Below, one piece after another: positions 37,429 to 46,019 of a DNA stretch of 64,000 nucleotides. A model generated the notes under the pieces. It had not been told where the DNA came from and ran no database searches. It was given only the letters and a program-made list of their open reading frames with translations. The position numbers and the translations under genes are program-made. Source of the DNA: Candidatus Limiplasma pullicola (GTDB lineage: Bacteria; Bacillota; Clostridia; Christensenellales; Aristaeellaceae); assembly GCA_018710985.1 (NCBI GenBank), contig DVIV01000044.1, forward strand, positions 62,001-126,000, given 5' to 3'. Position 1 is the first letter of the stretch, and every line of letters begins with the position of its first letter.

Positions 37429-39777
37429 ATGCATACCAATGACGCCCCCCTGTACGGACTTACGCAAGAACAGGTGCGTGCCCGCCGGGAACAGGGCCGT
37501 ACCAACACCATGCCCCGCCGGGCCGAGGGCGGCCTGGCCGATATTCTGCGGCGCAATGTCCTGACCCTTTTCAACCTGCTCAACCTTTGCCTGGCCGGGC
37601 TGCTTTTGTGGGTGGGCAGCCACCGCGACATGCTGTTTCTGGGCGTGGTGCTGTCCAACACGCTGATCGGCACCATCCAGGAACTGCGCGCCAAACGCAC
37701 CCACGACCGCCTCAAGCTGCTCAGCGAGGGGCAGGTGCGCGTGATGCGGGACGGCGCGGAATGCCTCCTGTCCCCGCATGATCTGGTGCTGGACGATGTG
37801 GTGCTGCTCTCCCGCGGCGACCAGGTCCCCGCCGACGCCAGGGTGCTGTCCGGCACGGCCGAAGCGGACGAATCCCTGCTCACCGGCGAAAGTGTGCCTG
37901 TCTCCAAGGCGGCGGACGACGCGCTGTATTCCGGCAGCTTTCTGGTCAGCGGCAGCGTGGCCGCGCGCCTCACCGCCGTGGGCGCGGACAGCTATGCCGG
38001 GCAGCTCCAGCTTTCGGCCCGGCGAGTCAAGCGCGCTCAAAGCGAGCTGATGCGCGATATGCGCCGTATCATCCGCTGGGTGTCCGCCATCATCCTGCCC
38101 ATCGGCGTCGCCATGTTTTCCCGGCAGTATGCCTCCGTGGAGCTGGGCCTTCAGGATGCCGTCACCGGCACGGTCGCCTCGGTGCTGGGCATGATTCCCG
38201 AAGGGCTGATCTTGCTCACCTCGGTTTCGCTGGCGGCGGGCGTGGTGGCGCTGGGCCGGCGCAACGCGCTGGTCAATGAGCTGTTCGGCATCGAAACCCT
38301 GGCCCGCACCGATGTGGTGTGCATGGATAAAACCGGCACCCTCACCAGCGGCGAGATGATTCTCGACCGGACTTTGCCCCTGGGGGAAGCCTCGTCGGAG
38401 GAGATCGGCGCATGCATGGCGGCGCTGCTTCGGGCCACGCCCGACGCAACCCCCACCGTGCGCGCGCTGTCGCAGGCGTTTTCCGCCGCGGACGGGGCGG
38501 CGATCGTACAGTCGGTGCCTTTCTCCAGCGAGCGCAAATGGTCCGCGGCACAGGCCGAGGGCCTGGGCAGTGTGGTGCTGGGCGCGCCGGAGCGCCTGCT
38601 GGAAGGAGAAGCGCTCCGGCAGGCGCAGGCGCTGGCCGCCGAAGGGTTCCGCGTGCTGGCGCTGATGCGCTCCTCCGCCACCCTGTCGGGGGAAACCCTG
38701 CCGGAGGGGCTCGCCCCGCTGGCGCTCGTCTGCCTTCGTGACGCGCTGCGTCCCAACGTGCAGGAAACCGTGCGTTATTTTGGCGAGCAGGGCGTCATGC
38801 TCAAGGTCATTTCGGGCGACAGCCCGCTTACCGTGTCCCATGTCGCCGCGGCCGCCGGCGTGCCCGGCGCGGAGCGCATGGTGGACCTTTCCTCCATCTC
38901 CGGAGAAAAGGATTACGCCGCTCTGGCCCGCGGCTACACCGTCTTTGGACGCGTATCCCCGCAGGACAAGCAGGGCCTGATCGAGGCGCTGCGAAAGGAC
39001 GGCCACGGCGTGGCCATGGTGGGCGACGGCGTGAATGACATTCCCGCCCTCAAGGCGGCGGACTGCTCCATCGCCATGGCCGGCGGCAGCGACGCCGCCT
39101 GCCGCGTGGCGCAGATCACGCTGCTGGACGCGGACTTTGACGTGATGCCGCGCATCGTGCTGGAGGGCCGCCGCGTCATCAACAACATCACGCGCGCCGC
39201 GTCGCTGTTTCTGGTCAAGAACATCTTCAGCCTCCTGCTCTCGGTGGTGCTGCTGGTCTTTCCCTTCGCCTATCCCTTTGCCCCCATCCAGCTTACGCTG
39301 GTCAGTTCCCTCACCATCGGCCTGCCCTCCTTTGTGCTGGCGCTGCAGCCCAGCCGGGACCGGGTGAGCGGCAGCTTCCTGCGCAACGTGATCATGCGCG
39401 CCCTGCCCGGCGGCGTGTGCACGGCAGCGCTCATCATCCCCCTGATGGCCCTGTCCGACAGGCTCGGCTTTTCCCAGGATGTGGTCAGCACGCTCAGCAC
39501 TTTGATCGCCGGCTATTCCGGGCTGGTGGTGCTGTTCCTGACCTGCCTGCCCCTCAACCCGCTGCGCGCCGGACTGGTGGCGGTGATGGCGGCGCTCTTT
39601 GCGGGCGCGGTGCTGCTGCTGCCTGAGGTGTTCTACCTGTCGCCCGTTTCCGGAGGCCAGTGGTGGGTGCTGGCGTCGGCAGCCGTGCTGGCGCCGTTGA
39701 TTCAGATCGGCTTGGGCGCGCTGGTGCGCCGCTTCCACCGCTCGGAAGGCGTGGAGCACGGCGCCGCGGCCGGCTGA
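37429..39777 (+). CDS. P-type cation ATPase, CtpE-like
   Basis: A 782-residue HAD-type transporter. TM1-2 (about 45-85), actuator domain with LLTGESVPVS (near 150), TM3-4 with MIPEGLILLTSVS, phosphorylation site CMDKTGTLTSGE (Asp near 302), hinge VGDGVNDIPALKAADC, and about six C-terminal helices. The PEGL motif, the absence of N-terminal metal-binding domains and the order of motifs match the CtpE subgroup, whose mycobacterial member imports calcium. Ion choice here is inferred. GAGGGAG lies 7 nt before the ATG. It is followed at 133 nt by glutamine synthetase on the same strand, with no terminator seen between. Confidence 0.87.
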   Translation: MHTNDAPLYGLTQEQVRARREQGRTNTMPRRAEGGLADILRRNVLTLFNLLNLCLAGLLLWVGSHRDMLFLGVVLSNTLIGTIQELRAKRTHDRLKLLSEGQVRVMRDGAECLLSPHDLVLDDVVLLSRGDQVPADARVLSGTAEADESLLTGESVPVSKAADDALYSGSFLVSGSVAARLTAVGADSYAGQLQLSARRVKRAQSELMRDMRRIIRWVSAIILPIGVAMFSRQYASVELGLQDAVTGTVASVLGMIPEGLILLTSVSLAAGVVALGRRNALVNELFGIETLARTDVVCMDKTGTLTSGEMILDRTLPLGEASSEEIGACMAALLRATPDATPTVRALSQAFSAADGAAIVQSVPFSSERKWSAAQAEGLGSVVLGAPERLLEGEALRQAQALAAEGFRVLALMRSSATLSGETLPEGLAPLALVCLRDALRPNVQETVRYFGEQGVMLKVISGDSPLTVSHVAAAAGVPGAERMVDLSSISGEKDYAALARGYTVFGRVSPQDKQGLIEALRKDGHGVAMVGDGVNDIPALKAADCSIAMAGGSDAACRVAQITLLDADFDVMPRIVLEGRRVINNITRAASLFLVKNIFSLLLSVVLLVFPFAYPFAPIQLTLVSSLTIGLPSFVLALQPSRDRVSGSFLRNVIMRALPGGVCTAALIIPLMALSDRLGFSQDVVSTLSTLIAGYSGLVVLFLTCLPLNPLRAGLVAVMAALFAGAVLLLPEVFYLSPVSGGQWWVLASAAVLAPLIQIGLGALVRRFHRSEGVEHGAAAG

Positions 39778-39910
39778 TCCTTGCCTCAGCTCGTCAGAAA
39801 TCGTCCGTCTGCGCCGGTCCTGCCGGTTTCACAGAGGCGCAACGCCCCCGGCCGGAATCGATGCGCGCTATCATGATCCGGACGCGAAAGCCGTGAAAGG
39901 AGGCCCCTTC

Positions 39911-41182
39911 ATGCTGGCCAACGAGGTTTTATCCTTCATTGAAGACAATGACGTTAAGTTTATCCGGCTGGCCTTTACGGATCTGTTCGGTCAGCTTCGC
40001 AACATCGCCATTTTGCCCGATCAGCTGGCCGCCGCAATGGAAAGCGGCGTGGCTATCGACGCCACCGCCGTCCCCGGCTGCGCTGCTGCGCCGGGCGGCA
40101 CCCTGCTGCTCCGTCCGGACCCGGACACGCTGTGCATCCTGCCATGGCGACCCCAGTCCGGGCGCGTGTGCCGCCTGTTGTGCAACCTGCTCACGCCGCA
40201 GGGCGATCCCTTTCCGATGGACAGCCGCGCCCTCCTGCGCACGGCGGCACGCCACGCAAGGGAAGCGGGGCTGGAGGTGCGCATCGGCACGGACTGCGAG
40301 TTCTACCTGCTTGACCTGGACGACCACGGCCGGCCTACCCTGGAGCCGCATGACCGCGGCGGCTATATGGACGTGGCGCCCATGGACCGGTGCGAGGATA
40401 TCCGCCGCGACATCGTGCTGACGCTGGAACAGATGAACATCCGTCCGGAAAGCAGCCATCATGAGCGGGGTCCCGGACAAAACGAGGTCGATTTTCACCG
40501 CGCCGAGCCCGTCACCGCCGCCGACCACTATGTGGCATTTCTCCATGCGGTCCGGTCCGTGTCGCAGCGCTACGGCGTACACGCCACCTTCCTGCCCCGC
40601 CCGCTGGCAGGCGAGGAAGGCAACGGCCTGCACGTGAAGCTGGCCTTCTATCAGGATGGCCGCAACCTGTTCCGGCTGGAAAACGGCTGCCTGGGCCCGA
40701 TGGCGCAAAGCGCCATGGCGGGCGTGCTGCGCCGACTTGCGGACATCACGCTGTTTCTCAACCCCCTGCCCGACAGCTATGACCGTCTGGCCGGCACATT
40801 TGACCGGGTGTGCTGGTCGATGGAGCGGGACCGCAGCGCGCTGCGTATTCCCCTGCCGCAAAGCCGCTTTGCGCGCATGCAGCTGAGCAGCCCGGACCCC
40901 ACGATGAATCCCTATCTCGGCTTTGCGCTGCTCATCGAAGCCGCGCTGGAGGGCATGGCTGACGGCGCCTCGCTGGAGCCCTACAGCGTGCCGCCCGACA
41001 AGGCAGAACGCCTGCCCGCCTCCATGGAGGAAGCCCTGGACCTGGCTGCCGGCAGCGCCTTCGTGCGCCGCATTCTGCCCGGCGACGCGCCGGCCTGCTT
41101 CTTCGCGCGCGCCAGATCGCTGATGGAGCGCCACCGCAGCGACGCCTCCGCCCTGACCCTTGCACAGCTTCTGCGCTACTGA
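39911..41182 (+). CDS. glnA: Divergent class I glutamine synthetase
   Basis: A 423-residue GSI-fold protein. Recognisable blocks are LRPDPDTLCILPW, GTDCEFYLL (ligand Glu), SSHHERGPGQNEVDF, HATFLPRPLAGEEGNGLHVK (metal His) and NPLPDSYDRL. It departs from the family at the latch loop (IDATAVPG instead of the usual DGSSIxGF) and near the end, where the near-invariant R-[IV]-E-x-R before PDPxxNPYL reads RMQLSSPDP: Gln324 replaces a metal-ligand Glu and Ser326 replaces a substrate Arg. It may be impaired or act on another amine. AAAGGAGG lies 7 nt before the ATG. An ANTAR regulator gene follows at 16 nt, a pairing seen in Clostridia. Confidence 0.85.
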   Translation: MLANEVLSFIEDNDVKFIRLAFTDLFGQLRNIAILPDQLAAAMESGVAIDATAVPGCAAAPGGTLLLRPDPDTLCILPWRPQSGRVCRLLCNLLTPQGDPFPMDSRALLRTAARHAREAGLEVRIGTDCEFYLLDLDDHGRPTLEPHDRGGYMDVAPMDRCEDIRRDIVLTLEQMNIRPESSHHERGPGQNEVDFHRAEPVTAADHYVAFLHAVRSVSQRYGVHATFLPRPLAGEEGNGLHVKLAFYQDGRNLFRLENGCLGPMAQSAMAGVLRRLADITLFLNPLPDSYDRLAGTFDRVCWSMERDRSALRIPLPQSRFARMQLSSPDPTMNPYLGFALLIEAALEGMADGASLEPYSVPPDKAERLPASMEEALDLAAGSAFVRRILPGDAPACFFARARSLMERHRSDASALTLAQLLRY

Positions 41183-41198
41183 ACGGGGAGGAATGCAT

Positions 41199-41768
41199 AT
41201 GGCGCAGGAACGCGCGCTGCTGGTAACGGCGCGGGGAGCGGACAAGCTGCGAAGGGCGCTGGCCTCCGCCGGTTTCCTGAACGCGGATTGCGCCGCGTCG
41301 GCGGGGGAAGCGAGGCGCATCGCCGCGCAGGATTCGTGGCCGCTGGTGGTAATCAACGCGCCTCTGCCCGATGAAACCGGGCTGGAGCTGGCCATGGAGC
41401 TGACGGCTACCACCTTGAGCGCCGTGGTGCTGCTGGTGCGGACCGAACTGATGAGCATGGTGTACACGCCCGCCACGGAAGCCGGCGTGCTGGTGGTGGG
41501 CAAACCGGTGATCCCCCAGATATTGCAGCAATCGGTGCAGCTGGCCGCCGCCACGCATAGCCGCCTTGTGACGCTCAAGCATGAAAACGAGCAGCTCCAC
41601 CGCAAGCTGGATGAGATCCGCCTGGTGGATCGCGCCAAATGCCTGCTGATTGAGCACAGACACCTGAGCGAGGCCGAGGCCCACCGCGCCATCGAAAAGC
41701 AGGCCATGGACCAGCGGCTCCCCCGCGCAAGGGTGGCTCAGCTGATTCTGGACCGCTATGAGCTATAG
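41199..41768 (+). CDS. ANTAR-domain response-regulator-like antiterminator
   Basis: A 189-residue protein. The N-terminal receiver-like domain (about 1-120) has ALLVTARGADKLRRAL and VVINAPLPDETGLEL; the usual phospho-Asp is replaced by Asn-Ala (VVINAP), so it is probably not phosphorylated. A short coiled coil (LVTLKHENEQLHRKLDEI) leads to the ANTAR domain (about 135-188) with DRAKCLLIEHRHLSEAEAHR and QAMDQRLPRARVAQLIL. ANTAR proteins bind two-hairpin RNA and prevent termination in nitrogen genes. GGAGG is 7 nt before the ATG. Its neighbour glutamine synthetase suggests nitrogen control, though I saw no convincing dual-hexaloop RNA upstream. Confidence 0.88.
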   Translation: MAQERALLVTARGADKLRRALASAGFLNADCAASAGEARRIAAQDSWPLVVINAPLPDETGLELAMELTATTLSAVVLLVRTELMSMVYTPATEAGVLVVGKPVIPQILQQSVQLAAATHSRLVTLKHENEQLHRKLDEIRLVDRAKCLLIEHRHLSEAEAHRAIEKQAMDQRLPRARVAQLILDRYEL

Positions 41769-41801
41769 CGGTTGAAAAAACCAGAAACAATGTATGTAAA
41801 A

Positions 41802-41823
41802 GGCCCGGCAAAACTGCCGGGCC
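41802..41823. terminator. Terminator after the ANTAR gene
   Basis: GGCCCGGCA (41802-41810) pairs with TGCCGGGCC (41815-41823), AAAC loop, followed on the plus strand by CTTTGATG and then six Ts. Confidence 0.72.
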
Positions 41824-41915
41824 CTTTGATGCTGTTTTTTAGAAACGCCGATTCTTTTCCACCTTCGCTCGCGGGGAGCCCGTTTGCTCCCTCACGGCCT
41901 TCCGCGGATGGGGGT

Positions 41916-41934
41916 CCAGGGGGTCACCCCCTGG
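41916..41934. repeat. Perfect GC-rich palindrome at the 3' end of the oxidoreductase operon
   Basis: CCAGGGGGT (41916-41924), one base, ACCCCCTGG (41926-41934). It abuts the stop codon of the gamma-subunit gene. No T run follows on the minus strand, so it may be a 3'-end stabiliser or an interspersed palindrome rather than a terminator. Confidence 0.55.
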
Positions 41935-42468
41935 TCAGCCCCTGGTGCGGCCAGCTTCAATGGCTTTGAGGTTGACGTCAAGCAGATGGGCTTTCTTTTC
42001 GCCCAGCCATTCGCGGAGGGTTTCGACGAGGTTCTCGTCCGTGACCACTTCGGTGGCGGCCTGGATGGCGCCAAGCATGACCATGTTGCTGACACGGCCG
42101 TTGCCGAGCTGTTCGGCCACTTCGTTGCAGGCGACGGGAATAACCTTCACGTCGGTGCGCAGCTCCACGCCCTCGATCAAAGAGGCGTTGTAGAGCAGCG
42201 TGCCGCCCGCGGGCATCATGGGCATAAACTTGATCAGACTGGGCTTGTTCATGGCCACCAGCACGGGCGGCTCGCTGACCAGCGGGCTGCCGATGGGCTC
42301 GTCGCTGACAACCACGGCGCAGTTGGCTTCGCCGCCGCGCATTTCGGGACCGTAGCTGGGCATCCAGCTGACCTCATAGCCCTGACGCATGGCCGCCTTG
42401 GCGATGAGCTGACCGATGAGCAGCACGCCCTGTCCGCCGAAACCGGCAATCAGAAATTGCTTTTCCAT
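41935..42468 (-). CDS. 2-oxoacid:ferredoxin oxidoreductase, gamma subunit
   Basis: A 177-residue subunit starting [19 protein letters not shown], the invariant gamma-domain start, then WMPSYGPEMRGGEANC and PLVSEPPVLVAMNKPSL. Gamma subunits contact CoA and complete the catalytic core. The ATG overlaps the stop of the beta gene by one base (TGATG). A start 26 codons upstream lies inside beta and is rejected. It is the last of four genes ordered delta-alpha-beta-gamma, the KorDABC/Vor type. Confidence 0.93.
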   Translation of the reverse strand: MEKQFLIAGFGGQGVLLIGQLIAKAAMRQGYEVSWMPSYGPEMRGGEANCAVVVSDEPIGSPLVSEPPVLVAMNKPSLIKFMPMMPAGGTLLYNASLIEGVELRTDVKVIPVACNEVAEQLGNGRVSNMVMLGAIQAATEVVTDENLVETLREWLGEKKAHLLDVNLKAIEAGRTRG

Positions 42469-43223
42469 CACGCCTGGCCCCCTTCCGTGGTGATATCCTT
42501 GTATACGCCCAGCGGATAGGTGGGCAGCATGTCGCTCTTCAGCCACTCAAAGGCTTCCTTGGGCGTCTTGCCCCAGTTGGTGGGGCAGGTGGAGAGAACC
42601 TCGACCAAGGTGAAGCCCTTTCCCTCCATCTGAAGCTGGAACGCCTTTTTGATGGCCGCCTTGGCCTTCTTGATGTGCGGCACGTCGTGCACGCTGACGC
42701 GCTCGATGTAGGCCGGCCCGTTGAGGGTGGAGAGCATCTCGCTGACGCGCACGGGGTAGCCGCAGTGGCTCACGTCACGGCCGTAGGGGCTGGTGGTGGT
42801 CACCTGCCCGGGCAGGGTGGTAGGAGCCATCTGGCCGCCGGTCATGCCGTAGATGGCATTGTTGACGAAGATGACCGTGATCTTCTCGCCGCGCGTGGCC
42901 GCGTGGACGATCTCCGCCGTGCCGATGGAAGCCAGGTCGCCGTCGCCCTGATAGGTGAACACCGCCCGGTCGGGCAAAACGCGCTTGATGCCGGTCGCCA
43001 CGGCGGGCGCACGGCCGTGCGCGGCTTCCATCATGTCGCAGTTGAAATAATCATAGGCAAACACCGCGCAGCCCACGGGCGCGACGCCCACGGCCTTGTC
43101 GCCGATGCCCAGCTCGTCCAGGGCCTCCGCCACCAGACGGTGGATGATGCCGTGCGTGCAGCCGGGACAGTAATGGAACGGCTTGTCGGTGAGCATGCGG
43201 GTCTTTTCAAAGACGATGGCCAT
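42468..43223 (-). CDS. 2-oxoacid:ferredoxin oxidoreductase, beta (TPP-binding) subunit
   Basis: A 251-residue subunit. [12 protein letters not shown] carries the Cys pair near the TPP/iron-sulfur site, [16 protein letters not shown] is the TPP-magnesium motif and [19 protein letters not shown] follows it. It binds thiamine pyrophosphate and decarboxylates the 2-oxoacid, passing electrons to ferredoxin. Whether the substrate is 2-oxoglutarate or branched 2-oxoacids cannot be settled from sequence. The ATG overlaps the alpha stop (TAATG). Confidence 0.93.
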   Translation of the reverse strand: MAIVFEKTRMLTDKPFHYCPGCTHGIIHRLVAEALDELGIGDKAVGVAPVGCAVFAYDYFNCDMMEAAHGRAPAVATGIKRVLPDRAVFTYQGDGDLASIGTAEIVHAATRGEKITVIFVNNAIYGMTGGQMAPTTLPGQVTTTSPYGRDVSHCGYPVRVSEMLSTLNGPAYIERVSVHDVPHIKKAKAAIKKAFQLQMEGKGFTLVEVLSTCPTNWGKTPKEAFEWLKSDMLPTYPLGVYKDITTEGGQA

Positions 43224-44566
43224 TACCGGTCGCCTCCCTTCGGGTTCTGATCGCCGTCGATGCTCTTTTTGATGGCGTCAATCGCCTTGCCGATGCCCTC
43301 GGCCATGAGCGTGGCGCCCTTGGCCAGCCCGTCGGCCGCCTTGCCGGCCACATCGGCGGCCTGCTTCTTGAGGGCCTCGGTCTTTTCGACGAATTCGGGG
43401 CTGCTGAGCTTCTCGTCGAGCTTGCGGCCCATTTCGCCCAGCTTTTCGCCCATGCTGCCGATGGCCTGATCTACCTGGCCGGCAAAGCCGCAGGGCTTTG
43501 CCATGCCCATGATGCGGTCCACCAGCTCCTTGACGGTGGGCACCATGCCGCCGGTGCGGCCGTAGAACTCGACGGGCCGCTCGCCGTTCACGGCCAGGCG
43601 CACGTCGTCGATCATCTGGCCCATGCTCATCTCCACGCAGAGGTACTTTTTCGCGGTGGACAAAGTCGCGCGGATGGCCGCTTCAGGGAAAGGCCAGAGG
43701 GTAATGGGACGGATCAGGCCCACGCGCACGCCCTGCTCGCGGCACTTGCGCATGGCGCTGCGTGCGATGCGGCTGGTGGTGCCGTAGGCGACGAGCACGA
43801 TCTCCGCATCCTCCACCAGCTCTTCCTGCCAGCGGCATTCGGCGGCCTCAATGGCGTCGTACTTGGCCTGCAGGTGCTGGCAATGCGTTTCCATGGCCTG
43901 GGGATCAATGTAGAGGGAGTTGATGACGGCGCGGGGGCTGTCCGCCGTGGGCACGTGGCCGGTCGCGGCCCAGGTCTTGGGCTTGAGATCGGCGGCGGGC
44001 TTGCGGTTGCTGGCCTCGTCCATATCCACGGGTTCCATCATCTGGCCGATCAGGCCGTCGCCCAGAACCATGACGGGATTGCGGTAGCGGTCGGCGATGT
44101 CGAACGCCTCCTGCGTCAGCGTCACGGCCTCCTGCACGGAGCTGGGCGCCAGCACGCACATGCGGTAGTCGCCATGGCCGCCGCCGCGCGTGGCCTGATA
44201 GTAGTCGCTCTGCGCGGGCTGAATGCTGCCCAGGCCGGGGCCGCCGCGCACCATGTTGACGATGACGCAGGGCAGCTCGGCGCCCACGATGTAGCTGATG
44301 CCCTCCTGCTTGAGGCTGATTCCGGGCGAGGAGGAGCTGGTCATCACGCGCCCGCCCGCGCCGGCCGCACCGTAGACCATGTTGATGGCCGCGACCTCGC
44401 TTTCGGCCTGCAAAAAGCAGCCGCCTACCTGGGGCATGCGCTTGGACATGTATTCGGGAATCTGATTCTGGGGCGTGATGGGATAGCCGAAAAAGAAGCG
44501 GCATCCGGCCTGGATGGCAGCCTCGGCAATCGCCTCGTTGCCCTTCAAGAGCTTTTTCATGGCCAT
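43223..44566 (-). CDS. 2-oxoacid:ferredoxin oxidoreductase, alpha subunit with C-terminal helical extension
   Basis: A 447-residue subunit; the core (to about 355) starts [18 protein letters not shown] and has [52 protein letters not shown] (here IVNMVRG) and [13 protein letters not shown]. That core matches the usual 350-380 residues. It is followed by about 90 residues unlike any alpha subunit I know, Lys/Ala/Gly/Glu-rich and predicted helical (for example [14 protein letters not shown] and [16 protein letters not shown]), resembling an amphipathic or late-embryogenesis-type helix. GGAAGG lies 5 nt before the chosen ATG. It is the second gene of the four-gene operon. Confidence 0.92.
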   Translation of the reverse strand: MAMKKLLKGNEAIAEAAIQAGCRFFFGYPITPQNQIPEYMSKRMPQVGGCFLQAESEVAAINMVYGAAGAGGRVMTSSSSPGISLKQEGISYIVGAELPCVIVNMVRGGPGLGSIQPAQSDYYQATRGGGHGDYRMCVLAPSSVQEAVTLTQEAFDIADRYRNPVMVLGDGLIGQMMEPVDMDEASNRKPAADLKPKTWAATGHVPTADSPRAVINSLYIDPQAMETHCQHLQAKYDAIEAAECRWQEELVEDAEIVLVAYGTTSRIARSAMRKCREQGVRVGLIRPITLWPFPEAAIRATLSTAKKYLCVEMSMGQMIDDVRLAVNGERPVEFYGRTGGMVPTVKELVDRIMGMAKPCGFAGQVDQAIGSMGEKLGEMGRKLDEKLSSPEFVEKTEALKKQAADVAGKAADGLAKGATLMAEGIGKAIDAIKKSIDGDQNPKGGDR

Positions 44567-44582
44567 TCGTTCCTTCCTTGCG

Positions 44583-44789
44583 CTATTTTTCCACGGTGAT
44601 CGCCACATCGGGACACATCGTGGCGCAGAACGCACATCCGATGCAGCTGTCAAGATCCTTGCAGTGGGCGGGGTGATAGCCCTTTTTGTTCAGGTGCGAT
44701 GTATCAAGCTCCATAATGTGCTTGGGGCACGCGTCCACACACAGGGCGCAGCCCTTGCACACATCTTCGTTTACGGTAACGACCGCCAT
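44583..44789 (-). CDS. 2-oxoacid:ferredoxin oxidoreductase, delta (2[4Fe-4S] ferredoxin) subunit
   Basis: A 68-residue ferredoxin with two cluster motifs, CKGCALCVDACP (near residue 11) and CIGCAFCATMCP (near residue 49). It relays electrons from the TPP centre to external ferredoxin. GGAGG precedes the ATG. It is the first gene of the delta-alpha-beta-gamma operon and directly follows its promoter. Confidence 0.95.
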   Translation of the reverse strand: MAVVTVNEDVCKGCALCVDACPKHIMELDTSHLNKKGYHPAHCKDLDSCIGCAFCATMCPDVAITVEK

Positions 44790-44848
44790 ACTCTGACCTC
44801 CTCCATCCAGCGTACTGGCGCCTCAAAAACGGGGCGCGGTTATTTTCT

Positions 44849-44876
44849 ATTATAGACTTCATCCCGGTAAAGTCAA
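44849..44876 (-). promoter_or_regulatory. Promoter of the 2-oxoacid oxidoreductase operon
   Basis: TTGACT (complement of 44871-44876), 16-nt spacer, TATAAT (complement of 44849-44854), about 60 nt before the ferredoxin-subunit ATG. Confidence 0.7.
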
Positions 44877-44903
44877 CCGAAAAACCAGAAACGTACAGCG
44901 CCG

Positions 44904-45872
44904 CTACGCACCATAGTCAGGGTCGGCGGCCAATCCTTCCACGGCGGTCAGCAGCACCTCCAGCGCCTGCCGGCTCCGCTCCAGGTCAAAATCCCCCATT
45001 ACGTCCTCCGGGGTGTGCATGACGCCTGGCCAGCTGCCGCCTTCGGCCACATTGCCCCGGAAGCAGACGTTGACCGCGTCGATTCCGGAGAGATGGAAGG
45101 ATTCATGGTCGCTCGCGCCCAGGTGGCGCGGCACGCACCAGGTTACGCCCTCCTCCCCGGCGTCAAAGAGACCCGTCTCCTCCATGGCGGCAAGGATGGC
45201 CCTTGCGCCGGCGTTCACGGCGGGGCTGGCCTCCGTGCCGGATACGTAGCCGTCCTCCGTGCGCATGCCCAGTGTATCGCAGGAAAAGGCCGCCTGCGTG
45301 TCCTCCGCGTCCACGAGCAGGATATCGACGTTAAACGTGGCCAGGGAGCGCTGCTTTTCGTCCGGCGTCAGATTTTCGACATACATCAGCGAGCCCTCGT
45401 GACCCGATTCCTCCCCCGTGAAGGCGATGAAGCGCAGCTCCGTATCCGGATAAGGCGCAAGCTGCTGGAAATACTCCATCGCCAGCAGCACCGTGGCCAC
45501 GCCGCTGGCGTTGTCCCGCGCGCCGGGCGAAATGCTGTCATAATGCGCGCACACGGTGATAATCCGGGGGTTCTCGTTGAGCGCAGGCTTCACCCCCACG
45601 ATGTTGAACGCGTCATAGCCATTGGCGATGCATCCGCTTTTCCATAGGGTCTCATCGTCATAGCTCATGCCGATGCGCTCGTATTCCTCCAGCAGATAGT
45701 AATAGGCCACGTCATGCCCCATGCTGCCGACCGTCCGGATGCCTGCTTCCTCCGTCAGATAGGCGATGTGGTCATACCACCGTGCAAACGCATCCTCCGT
45801 CACCGCACCCAGCGCCATGGAGGGAATCAGCACAAGGGCCGCAATCAGCATCAGCATTCTTCGGATGGACAT
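44904..45872 (-). CDS. Secreted M28-family aminopeptidase
   Basis: A 322-residue exopeptidase. The signal peptide is residues 1-22 (MLMLIAALVLIPSMALG). Zinc ligands and catalytic residues are visible: VCAHYDSISPGARDNASG (His, Asp), FTGEESGHEGS (Glu-Glu), NVDILLVD (Asp) and SDHESFHLSGI (His). M28 enzymes remove N-terminal residues with two zincs. With the exported M13 peptidase it points to extracellular peptide use or envelope protein turnover. It is divergent from the secreted cysteine-hydrolase candidate, the starts being 147 nt apart. Confidence 0.9.
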   Translation of the reverse strand: MSIRRMLMLIAALVLIPSMALGAVTEDAFARWYDHIAYLTEEAGIRTVGSMGHDVAYYYLLEEYERIGMSYDDETLWKSGCIANGYDAFNIVGVKPALNENPRIITVCAHYDSISPGARDNASGVATVLLAMEYFQQLAPYPDTELRFIAFTGEESGHEGSLMYVENLTPDEKQRSLATFNVDILLVDAEDTQAAFSCDTLGMRTEDGYVSGTEASPAVNAGARAILAAMEETGLFDAGEEGVTWCVPRHLGASDHESFHLSGIDAVNVCFRGNVAEGGSWPGVMHTPEDVMGDFDLERSRQALEVLLTAVEGLAADPDYGA

Positions 45873-45950
45873 GGTGTTTCCCCACCTTCTTTCGTATTGC
45901 TATGGCATTCTTTATTCGGTTCCGCCGCGCCCAACTCCTTTTTTGAGCGG

Positions 45951-45979
45951 TTTACTTTTGCCTCGGTTTTGTGTACAAT
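45951..45979 (+). promoter_or_regulatory. Promoter of the secreted cysteine-hydrolase candidate
   Basis: TTTACT (45951-45956), 17-nt spacer, TACAAT (45974-45979), 40 nt before the ATG. Confidence 0.6.
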
Positions 45980-46019
45980 GCATACGTATCATCAGCAACC
46001 GAGTGGGAGGACGATTCGC

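Noticed and set aside
33510-39759. Long open frames opposite the modular wall protein (plus) and the P-type ATPase (minus)
   Set aside because: Same GC-driven antisense artefact; they cross intergenic regions with mapped promoters and terminators.
39778-39910. Dual-hexaloop ANTAR target upstream of the glutamine synthetase
   Set aside because: Only a short CCGG-type hairpin with a five-base loop is visible; the A1/G4 hexaloop pair is not present.
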